Below, one piece after another: positions 25,278-33,606 of a stretch of 64,000 nt of DNA (position 1 is its first letter; each line of letters starts with the position of its first letter). Where the stretch lies: NCBI RefSeq assembly GCF_026341275.1, contig NZ_JAIFZO010000002.1, positions 5,610,118 to 5,674,117 of the forward strand, given 5' to 3'. The DNA is from Streptomyces ortus. GTDB lineage: Bacteria > Actinomycetota > Actinomycetes > Streptomycetales > Streptomycetaceae. Below the pieces are notes generated by a model. The model was given only the letters and a program-made list of their open reading frames with translations. It made no database searches and was not told the origin of the DNA. Position numbers and translations under genes: made by a program.

Positions 25278-26599
25278 GACGCGGGTGTACCTCCAAGGCG
25301 TCGACGCCCGTGGGCGCGGTGCTGGGCGGTCAGCCGCTCCAGTACGGGGACGACCTCCGCCGGGGTCGGTTCGGACTCCGCCTCGGCGCGCAGGCGGGCG
25401 GCGGCCTCGGTGAACGAGGGCTCCTCCAGCAGGCGTACGAGCCTGGTCCGCAGCCCCTCCACCGTCACCTCGTGCGAGGGGAGATGAAGACCCGCGCCCA
25501 GTTCCTGCTGGCGGCGGGCCCGCTCGATCGCGTCCCAGATCCAGCCCATGGCTATCTGCGGGACGCCCTCGACGAGCGCCGTCGACCAGGTACCGGCACC
25601 GCCGTGGTGCACGATCGCCGCACAGGTCGGCAGCAGCGCGTGCAGCGGCACGTGGTCCACCAGGCGCACGTTGTCCGGGACATGGGTGAGCAGCGCCCGC
25701 TCCTCGGCGCCGAGCGTGGCCACCACCTCGATGTCGAGCCCCTCGATCGCCTTGAGGACCAGGTCGACGGGGACCGCGTTCGGGAACTCCGAGGTCCGGG
25801 CCGTCAGGCCCAGGGTGACGCAGACCCGCGGACGCGCCGGCGGGACGCGGAGCCAGTCGGGTACGACGGCGGGCAGCGGGCCGTTGTACGGGACGTAGCG
25901 CATCGGGACGACCGGGGCGTTCGACGGTGGGCGGAAGCCGCGCGGCACCTGGTCCACCGACCACTGCCCCGTCACGGTCTCCTCGTCGAAGGGCAGCCCG
26001 TAGCGGCCGAGCGTCCACTGGAGCCACTGGCCCAGGGAGTCCTCGGGGTGCGCCGAGCCGCCCTCCGCCCCCGGGCCGGTGGGGCCGGGGCCGAGCTGGG
26101 CGAGGAACGCCTGCCGCATGGACATGAACATGTCCGGGAACGACAGCACGCGCGCGTGGGCGGCGCCCGTCACCTTCGCGGCCACCGCCCCCGCGAACGT
26201 GAACGGCTCCCACAGGACGAGGTCGGGCCGCCAGTCGCGGGCGAACGCGACGAGGTCGTCGACCATCGGATCGTCGTTGATCAGGGCGAAGAACGTGGCG
26301 GTCATCATCGTGTCCCAGCCCTTGAGGAAGGCGGGGGTGAGCTGACCGGGGGCGTCGGGGTCCAGTGACTGGTCGGCGTGGTGGGAGAGCACGGAGTCGC
26401 CCACGCCCTTCACCATCGCGTCGAGACCGGGGTCGGCCCCCACCGGGACGGCGGTAAGACCGGCCGCGGTGATGCTCCCCGTCAGCGCGGGCTGGCTCGC
26501 CACCCGTACCTCGTGACCGGCGGCCCGCAGCGCCCAGGCGAGCGGCACGGACCCGTTGAAGTGCGCGTCCAGCGCGAAGGACGTCAGCAGAACCCGCAT
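25265..26599 (-). CDS. aknS: Anthracycline glycosyltransferase (AknS-like)
   Basis: The 444-residue GT-B glycosyltransferase of the EryCIII/AknS family opens MRVLLTSFALDAHFNGSVPL (acceptor domain) and carries the nucleotide-sugar motif region LPTCAAIVHHGGAGTWSTAL plus GVPQIAMG. AknS puts L-rhodosamine (or a 2-deoxysugar) on C-7 of aklavinone and needs its P450-like partner AknT, whose homologue lies directly upstream. The gene order AknT-AknS-AknR is as remembered for S. galilaeus. It overlaps aknR by 13 bp. Confidence 0.9.
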   Translation of the reverse strand: MRVLLTSFALDAHFNGSVPLAWALRAAGHEVRVASQPALTGSITAAGLTAVPVGADPGLDAMVKGVGDSVLSHHADQSLDPDAPGQLTPAFLKGWDTMMTATFFALINDDPMVDDLVAFARDWRPDLVLWEPFTFAGAVAAKVTGAAHARVLSFPDMFMSMRQAFLAQLGPGPTGPGAEGGSAHPEDSLGQWLQWTLGRYGLPFDEETVTGQWSVDQVPRGFRPPSNAPVVPMRYVPYNGPLPAVVPDWLRVPPARPRVCVTLGLTARTSEFPNAVPVDLVLKAIEGLDIEVVATLGAEERALLTHVPDNVRLVDHVPLHALLPTCAAIVHHGGAGTWSTALVEGVPQIAMGWIWDAIERARRQQELGAGLHLPSHEVTVEGLRTRLVRLLEEPSFTEAAARLRAEAESEPTPAEVVPVLERLTAQHRAHGRRRLGGTPASCVS

Positions 26600-26683
26600 G
26601 GGCGGTCCTCTCCGTTCGCTGCTCTGTTCTCTGCCTTCTCCGCGACCGCTGTCGCGGCTGTCACGGCTGTCATGGCTGCCACG

Positions 26684-28039
26684 TCACGCGGAGGTGGTCA
26701 GGGTGTACCGGAGCACTCCGCCGAGGACGGGCGAGCGCATCCGGCGCTGGACACCGTCGGCCGGGGCCAGGTGCGGGTGGCGCTCCCGCAGGGTGCGTAC
26801 CGCGGTCTCCGCCTGGAGCCGGGCGAACGCCCCGAAGAGCGAGGTGTGCGGGCCGGACAGCGCCAACTGGCCCTGACCGGGCGGCCGGGTGAGGTCGAAG
26901 TGGTCCGGGGCCAGGAACACCTCGGGGTCCCGGTTGGCCGCCCCGACATGGACGACGACCTGGGCGCCGGCGGGGATGTCCTGGCCGGCCAGGGTGAGGT
27001 CCTCGGCGGCGATCCGGCTCTCCAGCCGTACCGGCGGCGCGTACCGCAGCGTCTCCTCCACCGCCCCGGCGGCGAGTTCCGGGTTCTCGCCGAGCAGCGC
27101 CCACTGCCGGGGGTGCGCGAGCAGCGCCTCCACGGCGTTGTTGATCAGCCCGGCGGCGAACTCGACGCCCACCGCGGCGGTCAGCACCCCGACCGCGAGC
27201 GCGTCCTCGGCGGCCGAGGCGCTGGAACCGCCGGAGCCGTCGGCGCCCAGCACCGTGCTGAGCAGGTCGTCGCCCGGCTCGGTCCGCCGCGCCGCGACGA
27301 GGTCGGCGACGAGGGCGCGGACGTCCTCCACCGCCTCGTCGAGCCGGCGGGTGACGGCGAGCGGCTGCGGGCAGAGCGCCGCGTCGAGCGCGACGCCCAG
27401 CGCGAGACACGCGTGGGCGAACCGTTCGCGCCGGTCGTCCGGAACGCCCAGCAGCGCGGCGGCGGCCTCGGTGGCCGCCGGGCGGGAGTAGTCCGCCATG
27501 AGGTCGAAGGAGGCGCCGAGCCGGTCGGCGGTCTCCTGGTGGACGCGGTCGGCGTGCTTGCGGTGGCCGTCCGCCGCCGCCCCGCCGAGCACCGGCGCGG
27601 CCGACCGCTCCCAGCGCGCGTGGTCGGCGCCCGAGGCGTGCAGGAAGGCCCGGTCGAGCGGAACGATGTGGCACAGCAGCGGATTGCTCCAGGCGTCCGA
27701 GAAGACGTGCCGCTGGAGGCCGGGCAGATCGGCGTGGCGCAGGCTCAGCCGCGGATCGGCCAGCACCTCGGCGGCCACGGAGTGCCGGCCGGTGACCCAG
27801 GCCCCGGCGGCGCTCTGCCACAGCGGGGTCTCCGCCTCCCGGGTACGACGGGCCAGCACCACCGGGTCGTCGCTCTCCGCGCGCAGGGTCAGGGCGTACG
27901 GGTCGCCGCTGGTCCCGTAGATCCAGTGGAAGCCGCGGGCCGTCAGCAGATGGCGGCCGAGCTCGCTGTCGGTCTGCTGGACCGGCTGGGTCCGCTGGGC
28001 TGCGGCGGGGGTCGTCTCATCGGTTTCCGTGTCGGTCAC
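26684..28039 (-). CDS. aknT: P450-like glycosyltransferase activator without heme Cys (AknT-like)
   Basis: The 451-residue protein has the cytochrome P450 fold pattern (ETLRYAPPVRLESR; DIPAGAQVVVHVGAANRDPEVF). The heme-binding loop reads LSGPHTSLFGAFARLQAE, with Leu where the cysteine ligand belongs, so it cannot be a normal P450. DnrQ, EryCII, DesVIII and AknT share this loss and act as allosteric partners of glycosyltransferases. It starts with GTG at 28039 and lies 84 bp upstream of the glycosyltransferase gene it should serve. Confidence 0.9.
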   Translation of the reverse strand: MTDTETDETTPAAAQRTQPVQQTDSELGRHLLTARGFHWIYGTSGDPYALTLRAESDDPVVLARRTREAETPLWQSAAGAWVTGRHSVAAEVLADPRLSLRHADLPGLQRHVFSDAWSNPLLCHIVPLDRAFLHASGADHARWERSAAPVLGGAAADGHRKHADRVHQETADRLGASFDLMADYSRPAATEAAAALLGVPDDRRERFAHACLALGVALDAALCPQPLAVTRRLDEAVEDVRALVADLVAARRTEPGDDLLSTVLGADGSGGSSASAAEDALAVGVLTAAVGVEFAAGLINNAVEALLAHPRQWALLGENPELAAGAVEETLRYAPPVRLESRIAAEDLTLAGQDIPAGAQVVVHVGAANRDPEVFLAPDHFDLTRPPGQGQLALSGPHTSLFGAFARLQAETAVRTLRERHPHLAPADGVQRRMRSPVLGGVLRYTLTTSA

Positions 28040-28135
28040 GGCAGTCTCCTTCGGGGCGAGTCAGGGCGAGTCAGGGCGGATCGGGGCCGGTCGGGGCGGG
28101 GCGGTGGTGCGGCACGGCGGGGCGTGTCGCGGGGT

Positions 28136-28969
28136 TCAGGTGAGGGACAGGCCGCCGTCGACGGCGAGCACCGCGCCGGTCGCGTAGGCGGCCCGCGGGT
28201 CGGCGAGCTGCACCGCCCACCAGGCGATGTCCTCCGGGCGGCCGACACGGCCGGCCGGGACGACGCCGGCGATGTGCCGGAGGAAGCCCGCGTAGGCCTC
28301 CGGCGTCATGCCCGACCGTTCACCGATACCGGTGTCGATCACGCCCGGGGCCAGGCCCAGGACCCGGATGCCGCGGGGCGCCAGTTCCACGGCCCAGGTC
28401 CGGGTGAGGAAGTCGAGCCCGGCCTTCGCGGCGCCGTAGAGCCCGTTCTCCGGCCAGGCGCGGCGGTACAGCGCGCCGGCGGAGCCGATGTTCAGCACGG
28501 TTCCGCCGCCGTCCGCCGCGAGGGCGTCCAGGGTCTGCCGGGTGAGCAGCAGCGGGGCCAGGAGGTTGGTGTCGAGCTGGTCGCGGGCCGCCTCGCGCTT
28601 GGTCTCCGCGAGGGTGGCGAAACCGCCGGAGGCCGCGTTGTTGACCAGCACGTCGATACGGCCGAACGCGTCCAGCGCCGCGTCGGTGACGGCCCGCGGA
28701 GTGTCCGGGTCGGTGAGGTCGGCGGTGAGGACGCCGATGCCGGGATGTCCCTCGGCGGTCCGGGCGAGGGTCGCGGGCGTGCGGCCCACGACGAGCACCC
28801 GGTCGCCGCGGTCGGCGAAGGCGCGGGCCACGGCCCGCCCGATCCCGGTCCCGCCGCCGGTGACGATCACGCCCCGGGGCGCGGTGGGGTCCTGTGCCGT
28901 ACCGGTGGCCTGGGTGGCCGGTGTGGCCTGTGTGTCCTGTGCCGTGGTGCTCTCCTGTGTCGCGCTCAT
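28136..28969 (-). CDS. aknU: SDR ketoreductase, candidate aklaviketone reductase (AknU-like)
   Basis: The 277-residue short-chain dehydrogenase has a nucleotide site VTGGGTGIGRAVARAFADRG, NNAAS, catalytic Ser in NIGSAGALYRRA and Tyr/Lys in LYGAAKAGLDF. The position between AknT and AknV homologues matches aknU/dnrE, whose product reduces the C-7 ketone of aklaviketone to aklavinone. The first ~32 residues are a Thr/Gln/Ala-rich repeat (TQATPATQATG) outside the fold. Assignment to this step is by synteny plus family. Confidence 0.75.
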   Translation of the reverse strand: MSATQESTTAQDTQATPATQATGTAQDPTAPRGVIVTGGGTGIGRAVARAFADRGDRVLVVGRTPATLARTAEGHPGIGVLTADLTDPDTPRAVTDAALDAFGRIDVLVNNAASGGFATLAETKREAARDQLDTNLLAPLLLTRQTLDALAADGGGTVLNIGSAGALYRRAWPENGLYGAAKAGLDFLTRTWAVELAPRGIRVLGLAPGVIDTGIGERSGMTPEAYAGFLRHIAGVVPAGRVGRPEDIAWWAVQLADPRAAYATGAVLAVDGGLSLT

Positions 28970-29014
28970 GTCCGGGACCGTAGGCCGGGGTGCTCGATTC
29001 GCGGTCGACTCCCG

Positions 29015-29449
29015 CTACGGCCGGTCGTCACGGGTCACCACCCTGTCCTTGACCAGCAGTTCGCCCGCCTCGCGCACGAGGACGTCCCGGCAGACGCACA
29101 TCAGGTGCAGCCGGGCGGGGCCGCCGCGCGGGACGGCGACGATCGAGACCAGGCTCTCGGCGGTCAGCGAGCCGTCGTCCGCCGGAGTGACGGTGAGCAT
29201 GCCGACGTAGTGGCGGTGGGTCTCGCCGGCGGCGGCGAGGCCCGCGGCGGCCTGCCGGGCGCCCTCGGTCAGCGCCGGGCGACCGCGTACCGGCTCCGGG
29301 AGCGAGGGCGGCTTGAAGGCGCCGTCCTCGGTGAAGGTGCCGGCCCAGGTCTCGGCCTCGCCCGAGTCCAGGTCCCGCATCTGCCGTGCGTAGAAGTGCT
29401 GTACCTCGGCGTAGACGTCCGCCGGGGCCGTCGGGGCCTGTGCTGCCAT
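29015..29449 (-). CDS. aknV: SnoaL-like (NTF2-fold) protein (AknV position)
   Basis: The 144-residue cone-shaped NTF2-fold protein has the pattern FYARQMRDLDSGEAETWAGT, FTEDGAFKPPSL and EPVRGRPAL. A closely similar sequence is fused to the C-terminus of the aromatase/cyclase at 37.9 kb, so the two are paralogues. Related domains in polyketide clusters act as cyclases or hydroxylases without cofactors. The exact step is unknown; synteny with the aclacinomycin cluster suggests the aknV slot. Divergent from the aknW-type cyclase gene. Confidence 0.65.
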   Translation of the reverse strand: MAAQAPTAPADVYAEVQHFYARQMRDLDSGEAETWAGTFTEDGAFKPPSLPEPVRGRPALTEGARQAAAGLAAAGETHRHYVGMLTVTPADDGSLTAESLVSIVAVPRGGPARLHLMCVCRDVLVREAGELLVKDRVVTRDDRP

Positions 29450-29515
29450 GCCGTCTTCCTTCCGCCGCTCCCGCTTCCCGGGTTCCGGGTGAGGTCACGA
29501 CGGTGGCAGGGGGCC

Positions 29516-29591
29516 CTCCAGGATCGGTCGAGCGCCGGGTGTGCCCGGGGGCCGGTGGCCGTACAGCCGGGCTCCAACGCTTCTCTAGCCG
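29516..29591 (+). promoter_or_regulatory. Candidate SARP sites and promoter for aknW
   Basis: CTCCAGG (29516) and GTCGAGC (29527) are 11 bp apart. Further on, GTACAGC (29561) and CTCCAAC (29572) repeat the 11-bp step and are followed by TCTAGCC, a -10-like box also seen near 52.65 kb. The cyclase start is at 29667. Confidence 0.45.
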
Positions 29592-29666
29592 CGCTGGTGA
29601 GCATGGGCGGGCCGGTAGCGGAAGACCGGCGGAACGCTTGCAGGAACCCATCGCCGGGAGGCTCGT

Positions 29667-30452
29667 GTGCGCATCATCGACCTGTCCTCGCCCGTGGACG
29701 CGGCGGGTTTTGAACCCGATCCCGTGGTGCACGACGTGCTCGGCCCGAAGGAGGCCGCCACGCACATGAGTGAGGAGATGCGCGACCACTTCGGCATCGA
29801 CTTCGATCCGGCGGTACTGCCGGAGGGCGAGTTCCTCTCGCTCGACCGGCTCCAGCTGACGACCCACACCGGGACGCACATCGACGCGCCCTCGCACTAC
29901 GGCACGCGCGCCTCCTACCGGGACGGCCCGCCGCGGCACATCGACGAGATGCCGCTCGACTGGTTCTTCCGGCCCGCGGTGGTCCTCGACCTGAGCGACC
30001 AGGGCACCGGCGCGGTCGGCGCCGACGTCCTGGAGCGGGAGCTGGACCGGATCGGCCACACCCTGTCGCCGATGGACATCGTGCTGCTGCGGACCGGCGC
30101 CGACGCGTGGTCGGGGACGCAGAAGTACTTCACCGACTTCACCGGGCTCGACGGCTCGGCCGTGCACCTGCTGCTCGACCGGGGCGTGCGGGTGATCGGC
30201 ACGGACGCGTTCAGCCTGGACGCGCCGTTCGGCGACATCATCCGCCGTTACCGGGAGACCGGGGACCGCTCGGTGCTCTGGCCCGCCCACATGATCGGCC
30301 GGGACCGGGAGTACTGCCAGATCGAACGGCTCGCCGGTCTTGGGCAGTTGCCCGTCTCCCGCGGCTTCCGTCTCGCGTGCTTCCCCGTACGGATCGCGGG
30401 CGCGGGAGCGGGCTGGGCGAGGGCGGTGGCCCTGCTCGACGAGGACGAGTGA
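29667..30452 (+). CDS. aknW: Second/third-ring polyketide cyclase (AknW/DpsY-like)
   Basis: The 261-residue metal-dependent cyclase of the kynurenine-formamidase-like superfamily bears the signature HTGTHIDAPSH (residues 67-77). DpsY/AknW-type enzymes close the second and third rings of the decaketide to give the anthrone precursor of aklanonic acid. The GTG at 29667 follows GGGAGG. It is the first gene of a rightward pair with an N-methyltransferase. Confidence 0.85.
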   Translation: MRIIDLSSPVDAAGFEPDPVVHDVLGPKEAATHMSEEMRDHFGIDFDPAVLPEGEFLSLDRLQLTTHTGTHIDAPSHYGTRASYRDGPPRHIDEMPLDWFFRPAVVLDLSDQGTGAVGADVLERELDRIGHTLSPMDIVLLRTGADAWSGTQKYFTDFTGLDGSAVHLLLDRGVRVIGTDAFSLDAPFGDIIRRYRETGDRSVLWPAHMIGRDREYCQIERLAGLGQLPVSRGFRLACFPVRIAGAGAGWARAVALLDEDE

Positions 30453-30564
30453 GCGGACGGCAGGGGAGCACCGCAGCCGGGAAGCACGACGGCCGGGCGG
30501 ACCACGTGCCCACCGCAGCGCACGGACCAAGCGCCCAGCAGGGCGCCAACGGGAGGAGAGACAC

Positions 30565-31281
30565 ATGTACGGCCGGGAACTCGCGGACGTGTACGAGGCG
30601 GTCTACCGCAGCCGGGGCAAGGACTGGGGGGAGGAGGCCGCGGACGTCTCGCGGCTCATCGCCGAACGCCGCCCGGGAGCCGACTCGCTGCTCGACGTCG
30701 CCTGCGGCACGGGCGCCCATCTCAGCGTGTTCGGCGAGCGGTTCGAGGTCGCCGAGGGGCTGGAGATCGCGGAGCCGATGCGCCGGCTCGCCGAACAGCG
30801 GCTGCCCGGCACCACCGTGCACGCGGGTGACATGCGCGACTTCTCGCTGGGCCGCACCTACACCGCGGTGAGCTGCATGTTCTGCGCCATCGGCTATCTG
30901 GAGACGCTGGACGACATGCGGTCCGCCGTCCGGTCGATGGCCGAGCACCTGGAGCCCGGCGGCGTCCTGGTCGTCGAACCCTGGTGGTTCCCCGAGAACT
31001 TCATCGAGGGCTATGTCGCGGGCGACCTGGCCCGTGAGGAGCACCGCACCATCGCGCGGATCTCGCACACCACCCGCAAGGGCCGGGCCACCCGCATGGA
31101 GGTCCGCTTCACCGTGGGGGACGCCGCCGGTATCCAGCAGTTCACCGAGATCGACGTACTGCACCTTTTCACCAAGGAGGAGTACGTCTCCGCGTTCACC
31201 GACGCGGGCTGCTCGGTGGAATTCCTGGCGGACGGCCCCACCGGCCGCGGTCTTTTCGTCGGGGTGCGCGAGAAGAACTGA
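30565..31281 (+). CDS. aknX2: Aminosugar N,N-dimethyltransferase (AknX2/DesVI-like)
   Basis: The 238-residue SAM-dependent methyltransferase (motif LLDVACGTGAHLSVF) has the family pattern YEAVYRSRGKDW, MRDFSLGRTYTAVSCMFCAI and VVEPWWFPENF. DesVI, TylM1 and AknX2 dimethylate the 3-amino group of TDP-aminosugars, here probably making L-rhodosamine from the aminosugar formed by the AknZ-like enzyme. GGGAGGAG precedes the ATG. A second homologue is at 50.9 kb. Confidence 0.85.
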   Translation: MYGRELADVYEAVYRSRGKDWGEEAADVSRLIAERRPGADSLLDVACGTGAHLSVFGERFEVAEGLEIAEPMRRLAEQRLPGTTVHAGDMRDFSLGRTYTAVSCMFCAIGYLETLDDMRSAVRSMAEHLEPGGVLVVEPWWFPENFIEGYVAGDLAREEHRTIARISHTTRKGRATRMEVRFTVGDAAGIQQFTEIDVLHLFTKEEYVSAFTDAGCSVEFLADGPTGRGLFVGVREKN

Positions 31282-31311
31282 CGGCGGCCGGGCGGGCAGG
31301 GGCCGGAATGC

Positions 31312-32187
31312 TCAGGATGCCATTTCGCGGGCCACCGACATCACGTACTGGCCGTAACCCGACTGCGACATCTGCTCGCCGAGCCGGTGGCAGCTGTCCG
31401 CGTCGATGAATCCCATCCGGAGCGCGACCTCCTCGACGCAGGCGATCCGCACGCCCTGCCGTTCTTCGAGGGTCCGCACATATTGGGCGGCCTGGAGGAG
31501 CGATTCCGGAGTTCCGGCGTCGAGCCAGGCGAAACCGCGGCCGAGGTCGACAAGGCGGGCTCGGCCGCGGGCCAGGTAATTCTTGTTGACATCGGTGATC
31601 TCCAGTTCTCCGCGCGCTGAGGGGCGGAGATTCTTGGCGATGTCGACCACTTCGTTGTCGTAGAGATAGAGCCCGGTGATGGCGAGGTCGGAACGCGGCC
31701 TGGCCGGCTTCTCCTCCAGGGAGACCAGGCGCCCCGACGCGTCGGTCTCACCCACCCCGTAGCGCTCCGGGTCCTCCACGGGATAACCGAACAGCACACA
31801 GCCCTGTACGTCCCTGACGTTGCTCTGGAGCAGGTCGTAGAAGTGGTGGCCGTGGAAGATGTTGTCGCCCAGGACCAGGGCCACGTCGTCGTCGCCCACG
31901 TGGTCGGCGCCGATGACGAACGCCTCGGCCAGCCCGGCCGGCCGGTTCTGCACCGCGTAGTCGATGCGGACGCCGAGCTGCGAGCCGTCGCCCAAAAGCC
32001 GGCGGAACTGGTCCAGGTCGCGCTCGGTGCAGATGAGCAGGATCTCCCTGACGTCCGCGAGCATCAGCACCGAGAGCGGATAGTAGATCATCGGCTTGTC
32101 GCCGACCGGGAGAAGCTGCTTGGACACGGAAACGGTTATCGGATGGAGCCTTGTTCCCGTACCGCCGGCGAGAATAATCCCCTTCAT
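31312..32187 (-). CDS. aknY: Glucose-1-phosphate thymidylyltransferase (AknY/RmlA)
   Basis: The 291-residue nucleotidyltransferase has the signature MKGIILAGGTGTRLHPITV (pyrophosphorylase loop), SKQLLPVGDKPMIYYPLSVL and LVLGDNIFHG. It activates glucose-1-phosphate as dTDP-glucose, the entry step to all sugars here. Its length matches RmlA. It shares a 208-bp divergent promoter with the aminotransferase gene. Confidence 0.95.
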   Translation of the reverse strand: MKGIILAGGTGTRLHPITVSVSKQLLPVGDKPMIYYPLSVLMLADVREILLICTERDLDQFRRLLGDGSQLGVRIDYAVQNRPAGLAEAFVIGADHVGDDDVALVLGDNIFHGHHFYDLLQSNVRDVQGCVLFGYPVEDPERYGVGETDASGRLVSLEEKPARPRSDLAITGLYLYDNEVVDIAKNLRPSARGELEITDVNKNYLARGRARLVDLGRGFAWLDAGTPESLLQAAQYVRTLEERQGVRIACVEEVALRMGFIDADSCHRLGEQMSQSGYGQYVMSVAREMAS

Positions 32188-32261
32188 GGGTATGCCCCTG
32201 TCCTCGATTTCTGCCCATGCTAACGACCGAATTCGTTCGGCAGCAAGCAGGAAAGTCCCTG

Positions 32262-32287
32262 GTCCAGGGAAATTCGAGTGGTAATAG
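32262..32287 (+). promoter_or_regulatory. Candidate SARP heptamers in the aknY-aknZ divergent promoter
   Basis: GTCCAGG (32262) and TTCGAGT (32273) are 11 bp apart, followed closely by TAATAG. The spacing to that -10-like box is shorter than usual, so the exact promoter is uncertain. The aknZ start is at 32396. Confidence 0.4.
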
Positions 32288-32395
32288 AGGGGGATCAAGG
32301 GTTGTCGGCCGGACCCGCAATGTGATGTGCTGCGAGGGGATGGTGACGCCCTGCGGCAAGGAAATGATGTCAGCAATGGGAGGGAAGCGAATTCG

Positions 32396-33505
32396 ATGAC
32401 GACTCTCGTATGGGACTACCGGCAGGAATACGAGAACGAGCGCGCCGATATTCTGGACGCCGTGGAAACGGTCTTCAACTCGGGTCAGCTCGTCCTCGGT
32501 GACAGTGTCCGCGGCTTCGAGGAGGAGTTCGCCGCCTACCACGGCGCGAGCCACTGCGTCGGCGTCGACAACGGCACCAACGCGATCAAGCTGGCGCTCC
32601 AGTCGCTCGGCGTCGGCCCCGGGGACGAGGTCGTCACGGTGTCCAACACCGCCGCCCCCACCGTGATCGCGATCGACTCGGTGGGCGCCACCCCGGTCTT
32701 CGTCGACGTCGACCCGGACAGCTACCTCATGGACACCGGCCAGGTGGCCGCCGCCCTCACCCCACGGACCCGGTGCCTGCTCCCCGTGCACCTCTACGGA
32801 CAGTGCGTCGACCTGGCGCCGCTGGAGGCACTCGCCGCCGAGCACGGCCTGCTCCTCGTCGAGGACTGCGCCCAGGCGCACGGCGCCCGCCGCGACGGAC
32901 GACTGGCCGGCACCACCGGGGACGCCGCCGCCTTCTCCTTCTACCCGACCAAGGTGCTCGGCGCCTACGGCGACGGCGGCGCCGTACTGACCTCCCGGGA
33001 CGACGCCCACCGTGCCCTGCGCCGGCTGCGCTACTACGGCATGGAGGAGCGGTACTACGTCGTCGGCACCCCGGGCCACAACTCCCGCCTCGACGAGGTG
33101 CAGGCCGAGATCCTGCGGCGCAAACTGCGCCGCCTCGACAGCTACGTCCAGGGGCGCCGGGCCGTCGCCCGCCGCTACGAGGAAGGGCTCGGCGACACCG
33201 GCCTGGTGCTGCCGCACACGGTCCCCGGCAACGAGCACGTGTACTACGTCTACACGGTGCGCCACCCCCGGCGCGACGACATCATCAAGGCCCTGAAGAC
33301 GTACGACATCGAGCTCAACATCAGCTATCCCTGGCCGGTGCACACGATGTCCGGGTTCGCCCACCTCGGCTACGGGGCGGGCTCGCTGCCCGTCACCGAG
33401 GAACTGGCGGGCCAGATCTTCTCGCTGCCCATGTATCCGGCCCTCGCGCCGGACATCCAGGACAAGGTGATCAGCGCGGTGCGTGACGTGCTGGACGGCC
33501 TCTGA
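32396..33505 (+). CDS. aknZ: NDP-hexose 3-aminotransferase (AknZ/DnmJ-like)
   Basis: The 369-residue PLP-dependent sugar aminotransferase of the DegT/DnrJ/EryC1 family has the internal aldimine Lys186 in AFSFYPTKVLGAYGDGG, and VEDCAQAHGA binding the cofactor. It installs the 3-amino group of rhodosamine/daunosamine-type sugars. The ATG at 32396 is used; the frame is open upstream but lacks family similarity. A strong terminator follows. Confidence 0.92.
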   Translation: MTTLVWDYRQEYENERADILDAVETVFNSGQLVLGDSVRGFEEEFAAYHGASHCVGVDNGTNAIKLALQSLGVGPGDEVVTVSNTAAPTVIAIDSVGATPVFVDVDPDSYLMDTGQVAAALTPRTRCLLPVHLYGQCVDLAPLEALAAEHGLLLVEDCAQAHGARRDGRLAGTTGDAAAFSFYPTKVLGAYGDGGAVLTSRDDAHRALRRLRYYGMEERYYVVGTPGHNSRLDEVQAEILRRKLRRLDSYVQGRRAVARRYEEGLGDTGLVLPHTVPGNEHVYYVYTVRHPRRDDIIKALKTYDIELNISYPWPVHTMSGFAHLGYGAGSLPVTEELAGQIFSLPMYPALAPDIQDKVISAVRDVLDGL

Positions 33506-33534
33506 ACCCGTGCGGCGGGCCCGCCCCGGCCCGC

Positions 33535-33591
33535 CCCGCGCACACCGAAGGCCCGGCGGAGGGATCCCGCCGGGCCTTCGGTGTGCGCGGG
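33535..33591. terminator. Strong bidirectional terminator (25-bp perfect stem)
   Basis: Positions 33535-33559 and 33567-33591 pair perfectly around a 7-nt loop, between convergent aknZ and aknN genes. Confidence 0.85.
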
Positions 33592-33606
33592 AGGCCGCCC
33601 GAGTGG

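Noticed and set aside
26684..28039. AknT-like protein as a working cytochrome P450
   Set aside because: The heme ligand position is Leu in the loop GPHTSLFGAF, so no thiolate-ligated heme is possible. It is better read as a glycosyltransferase activator.
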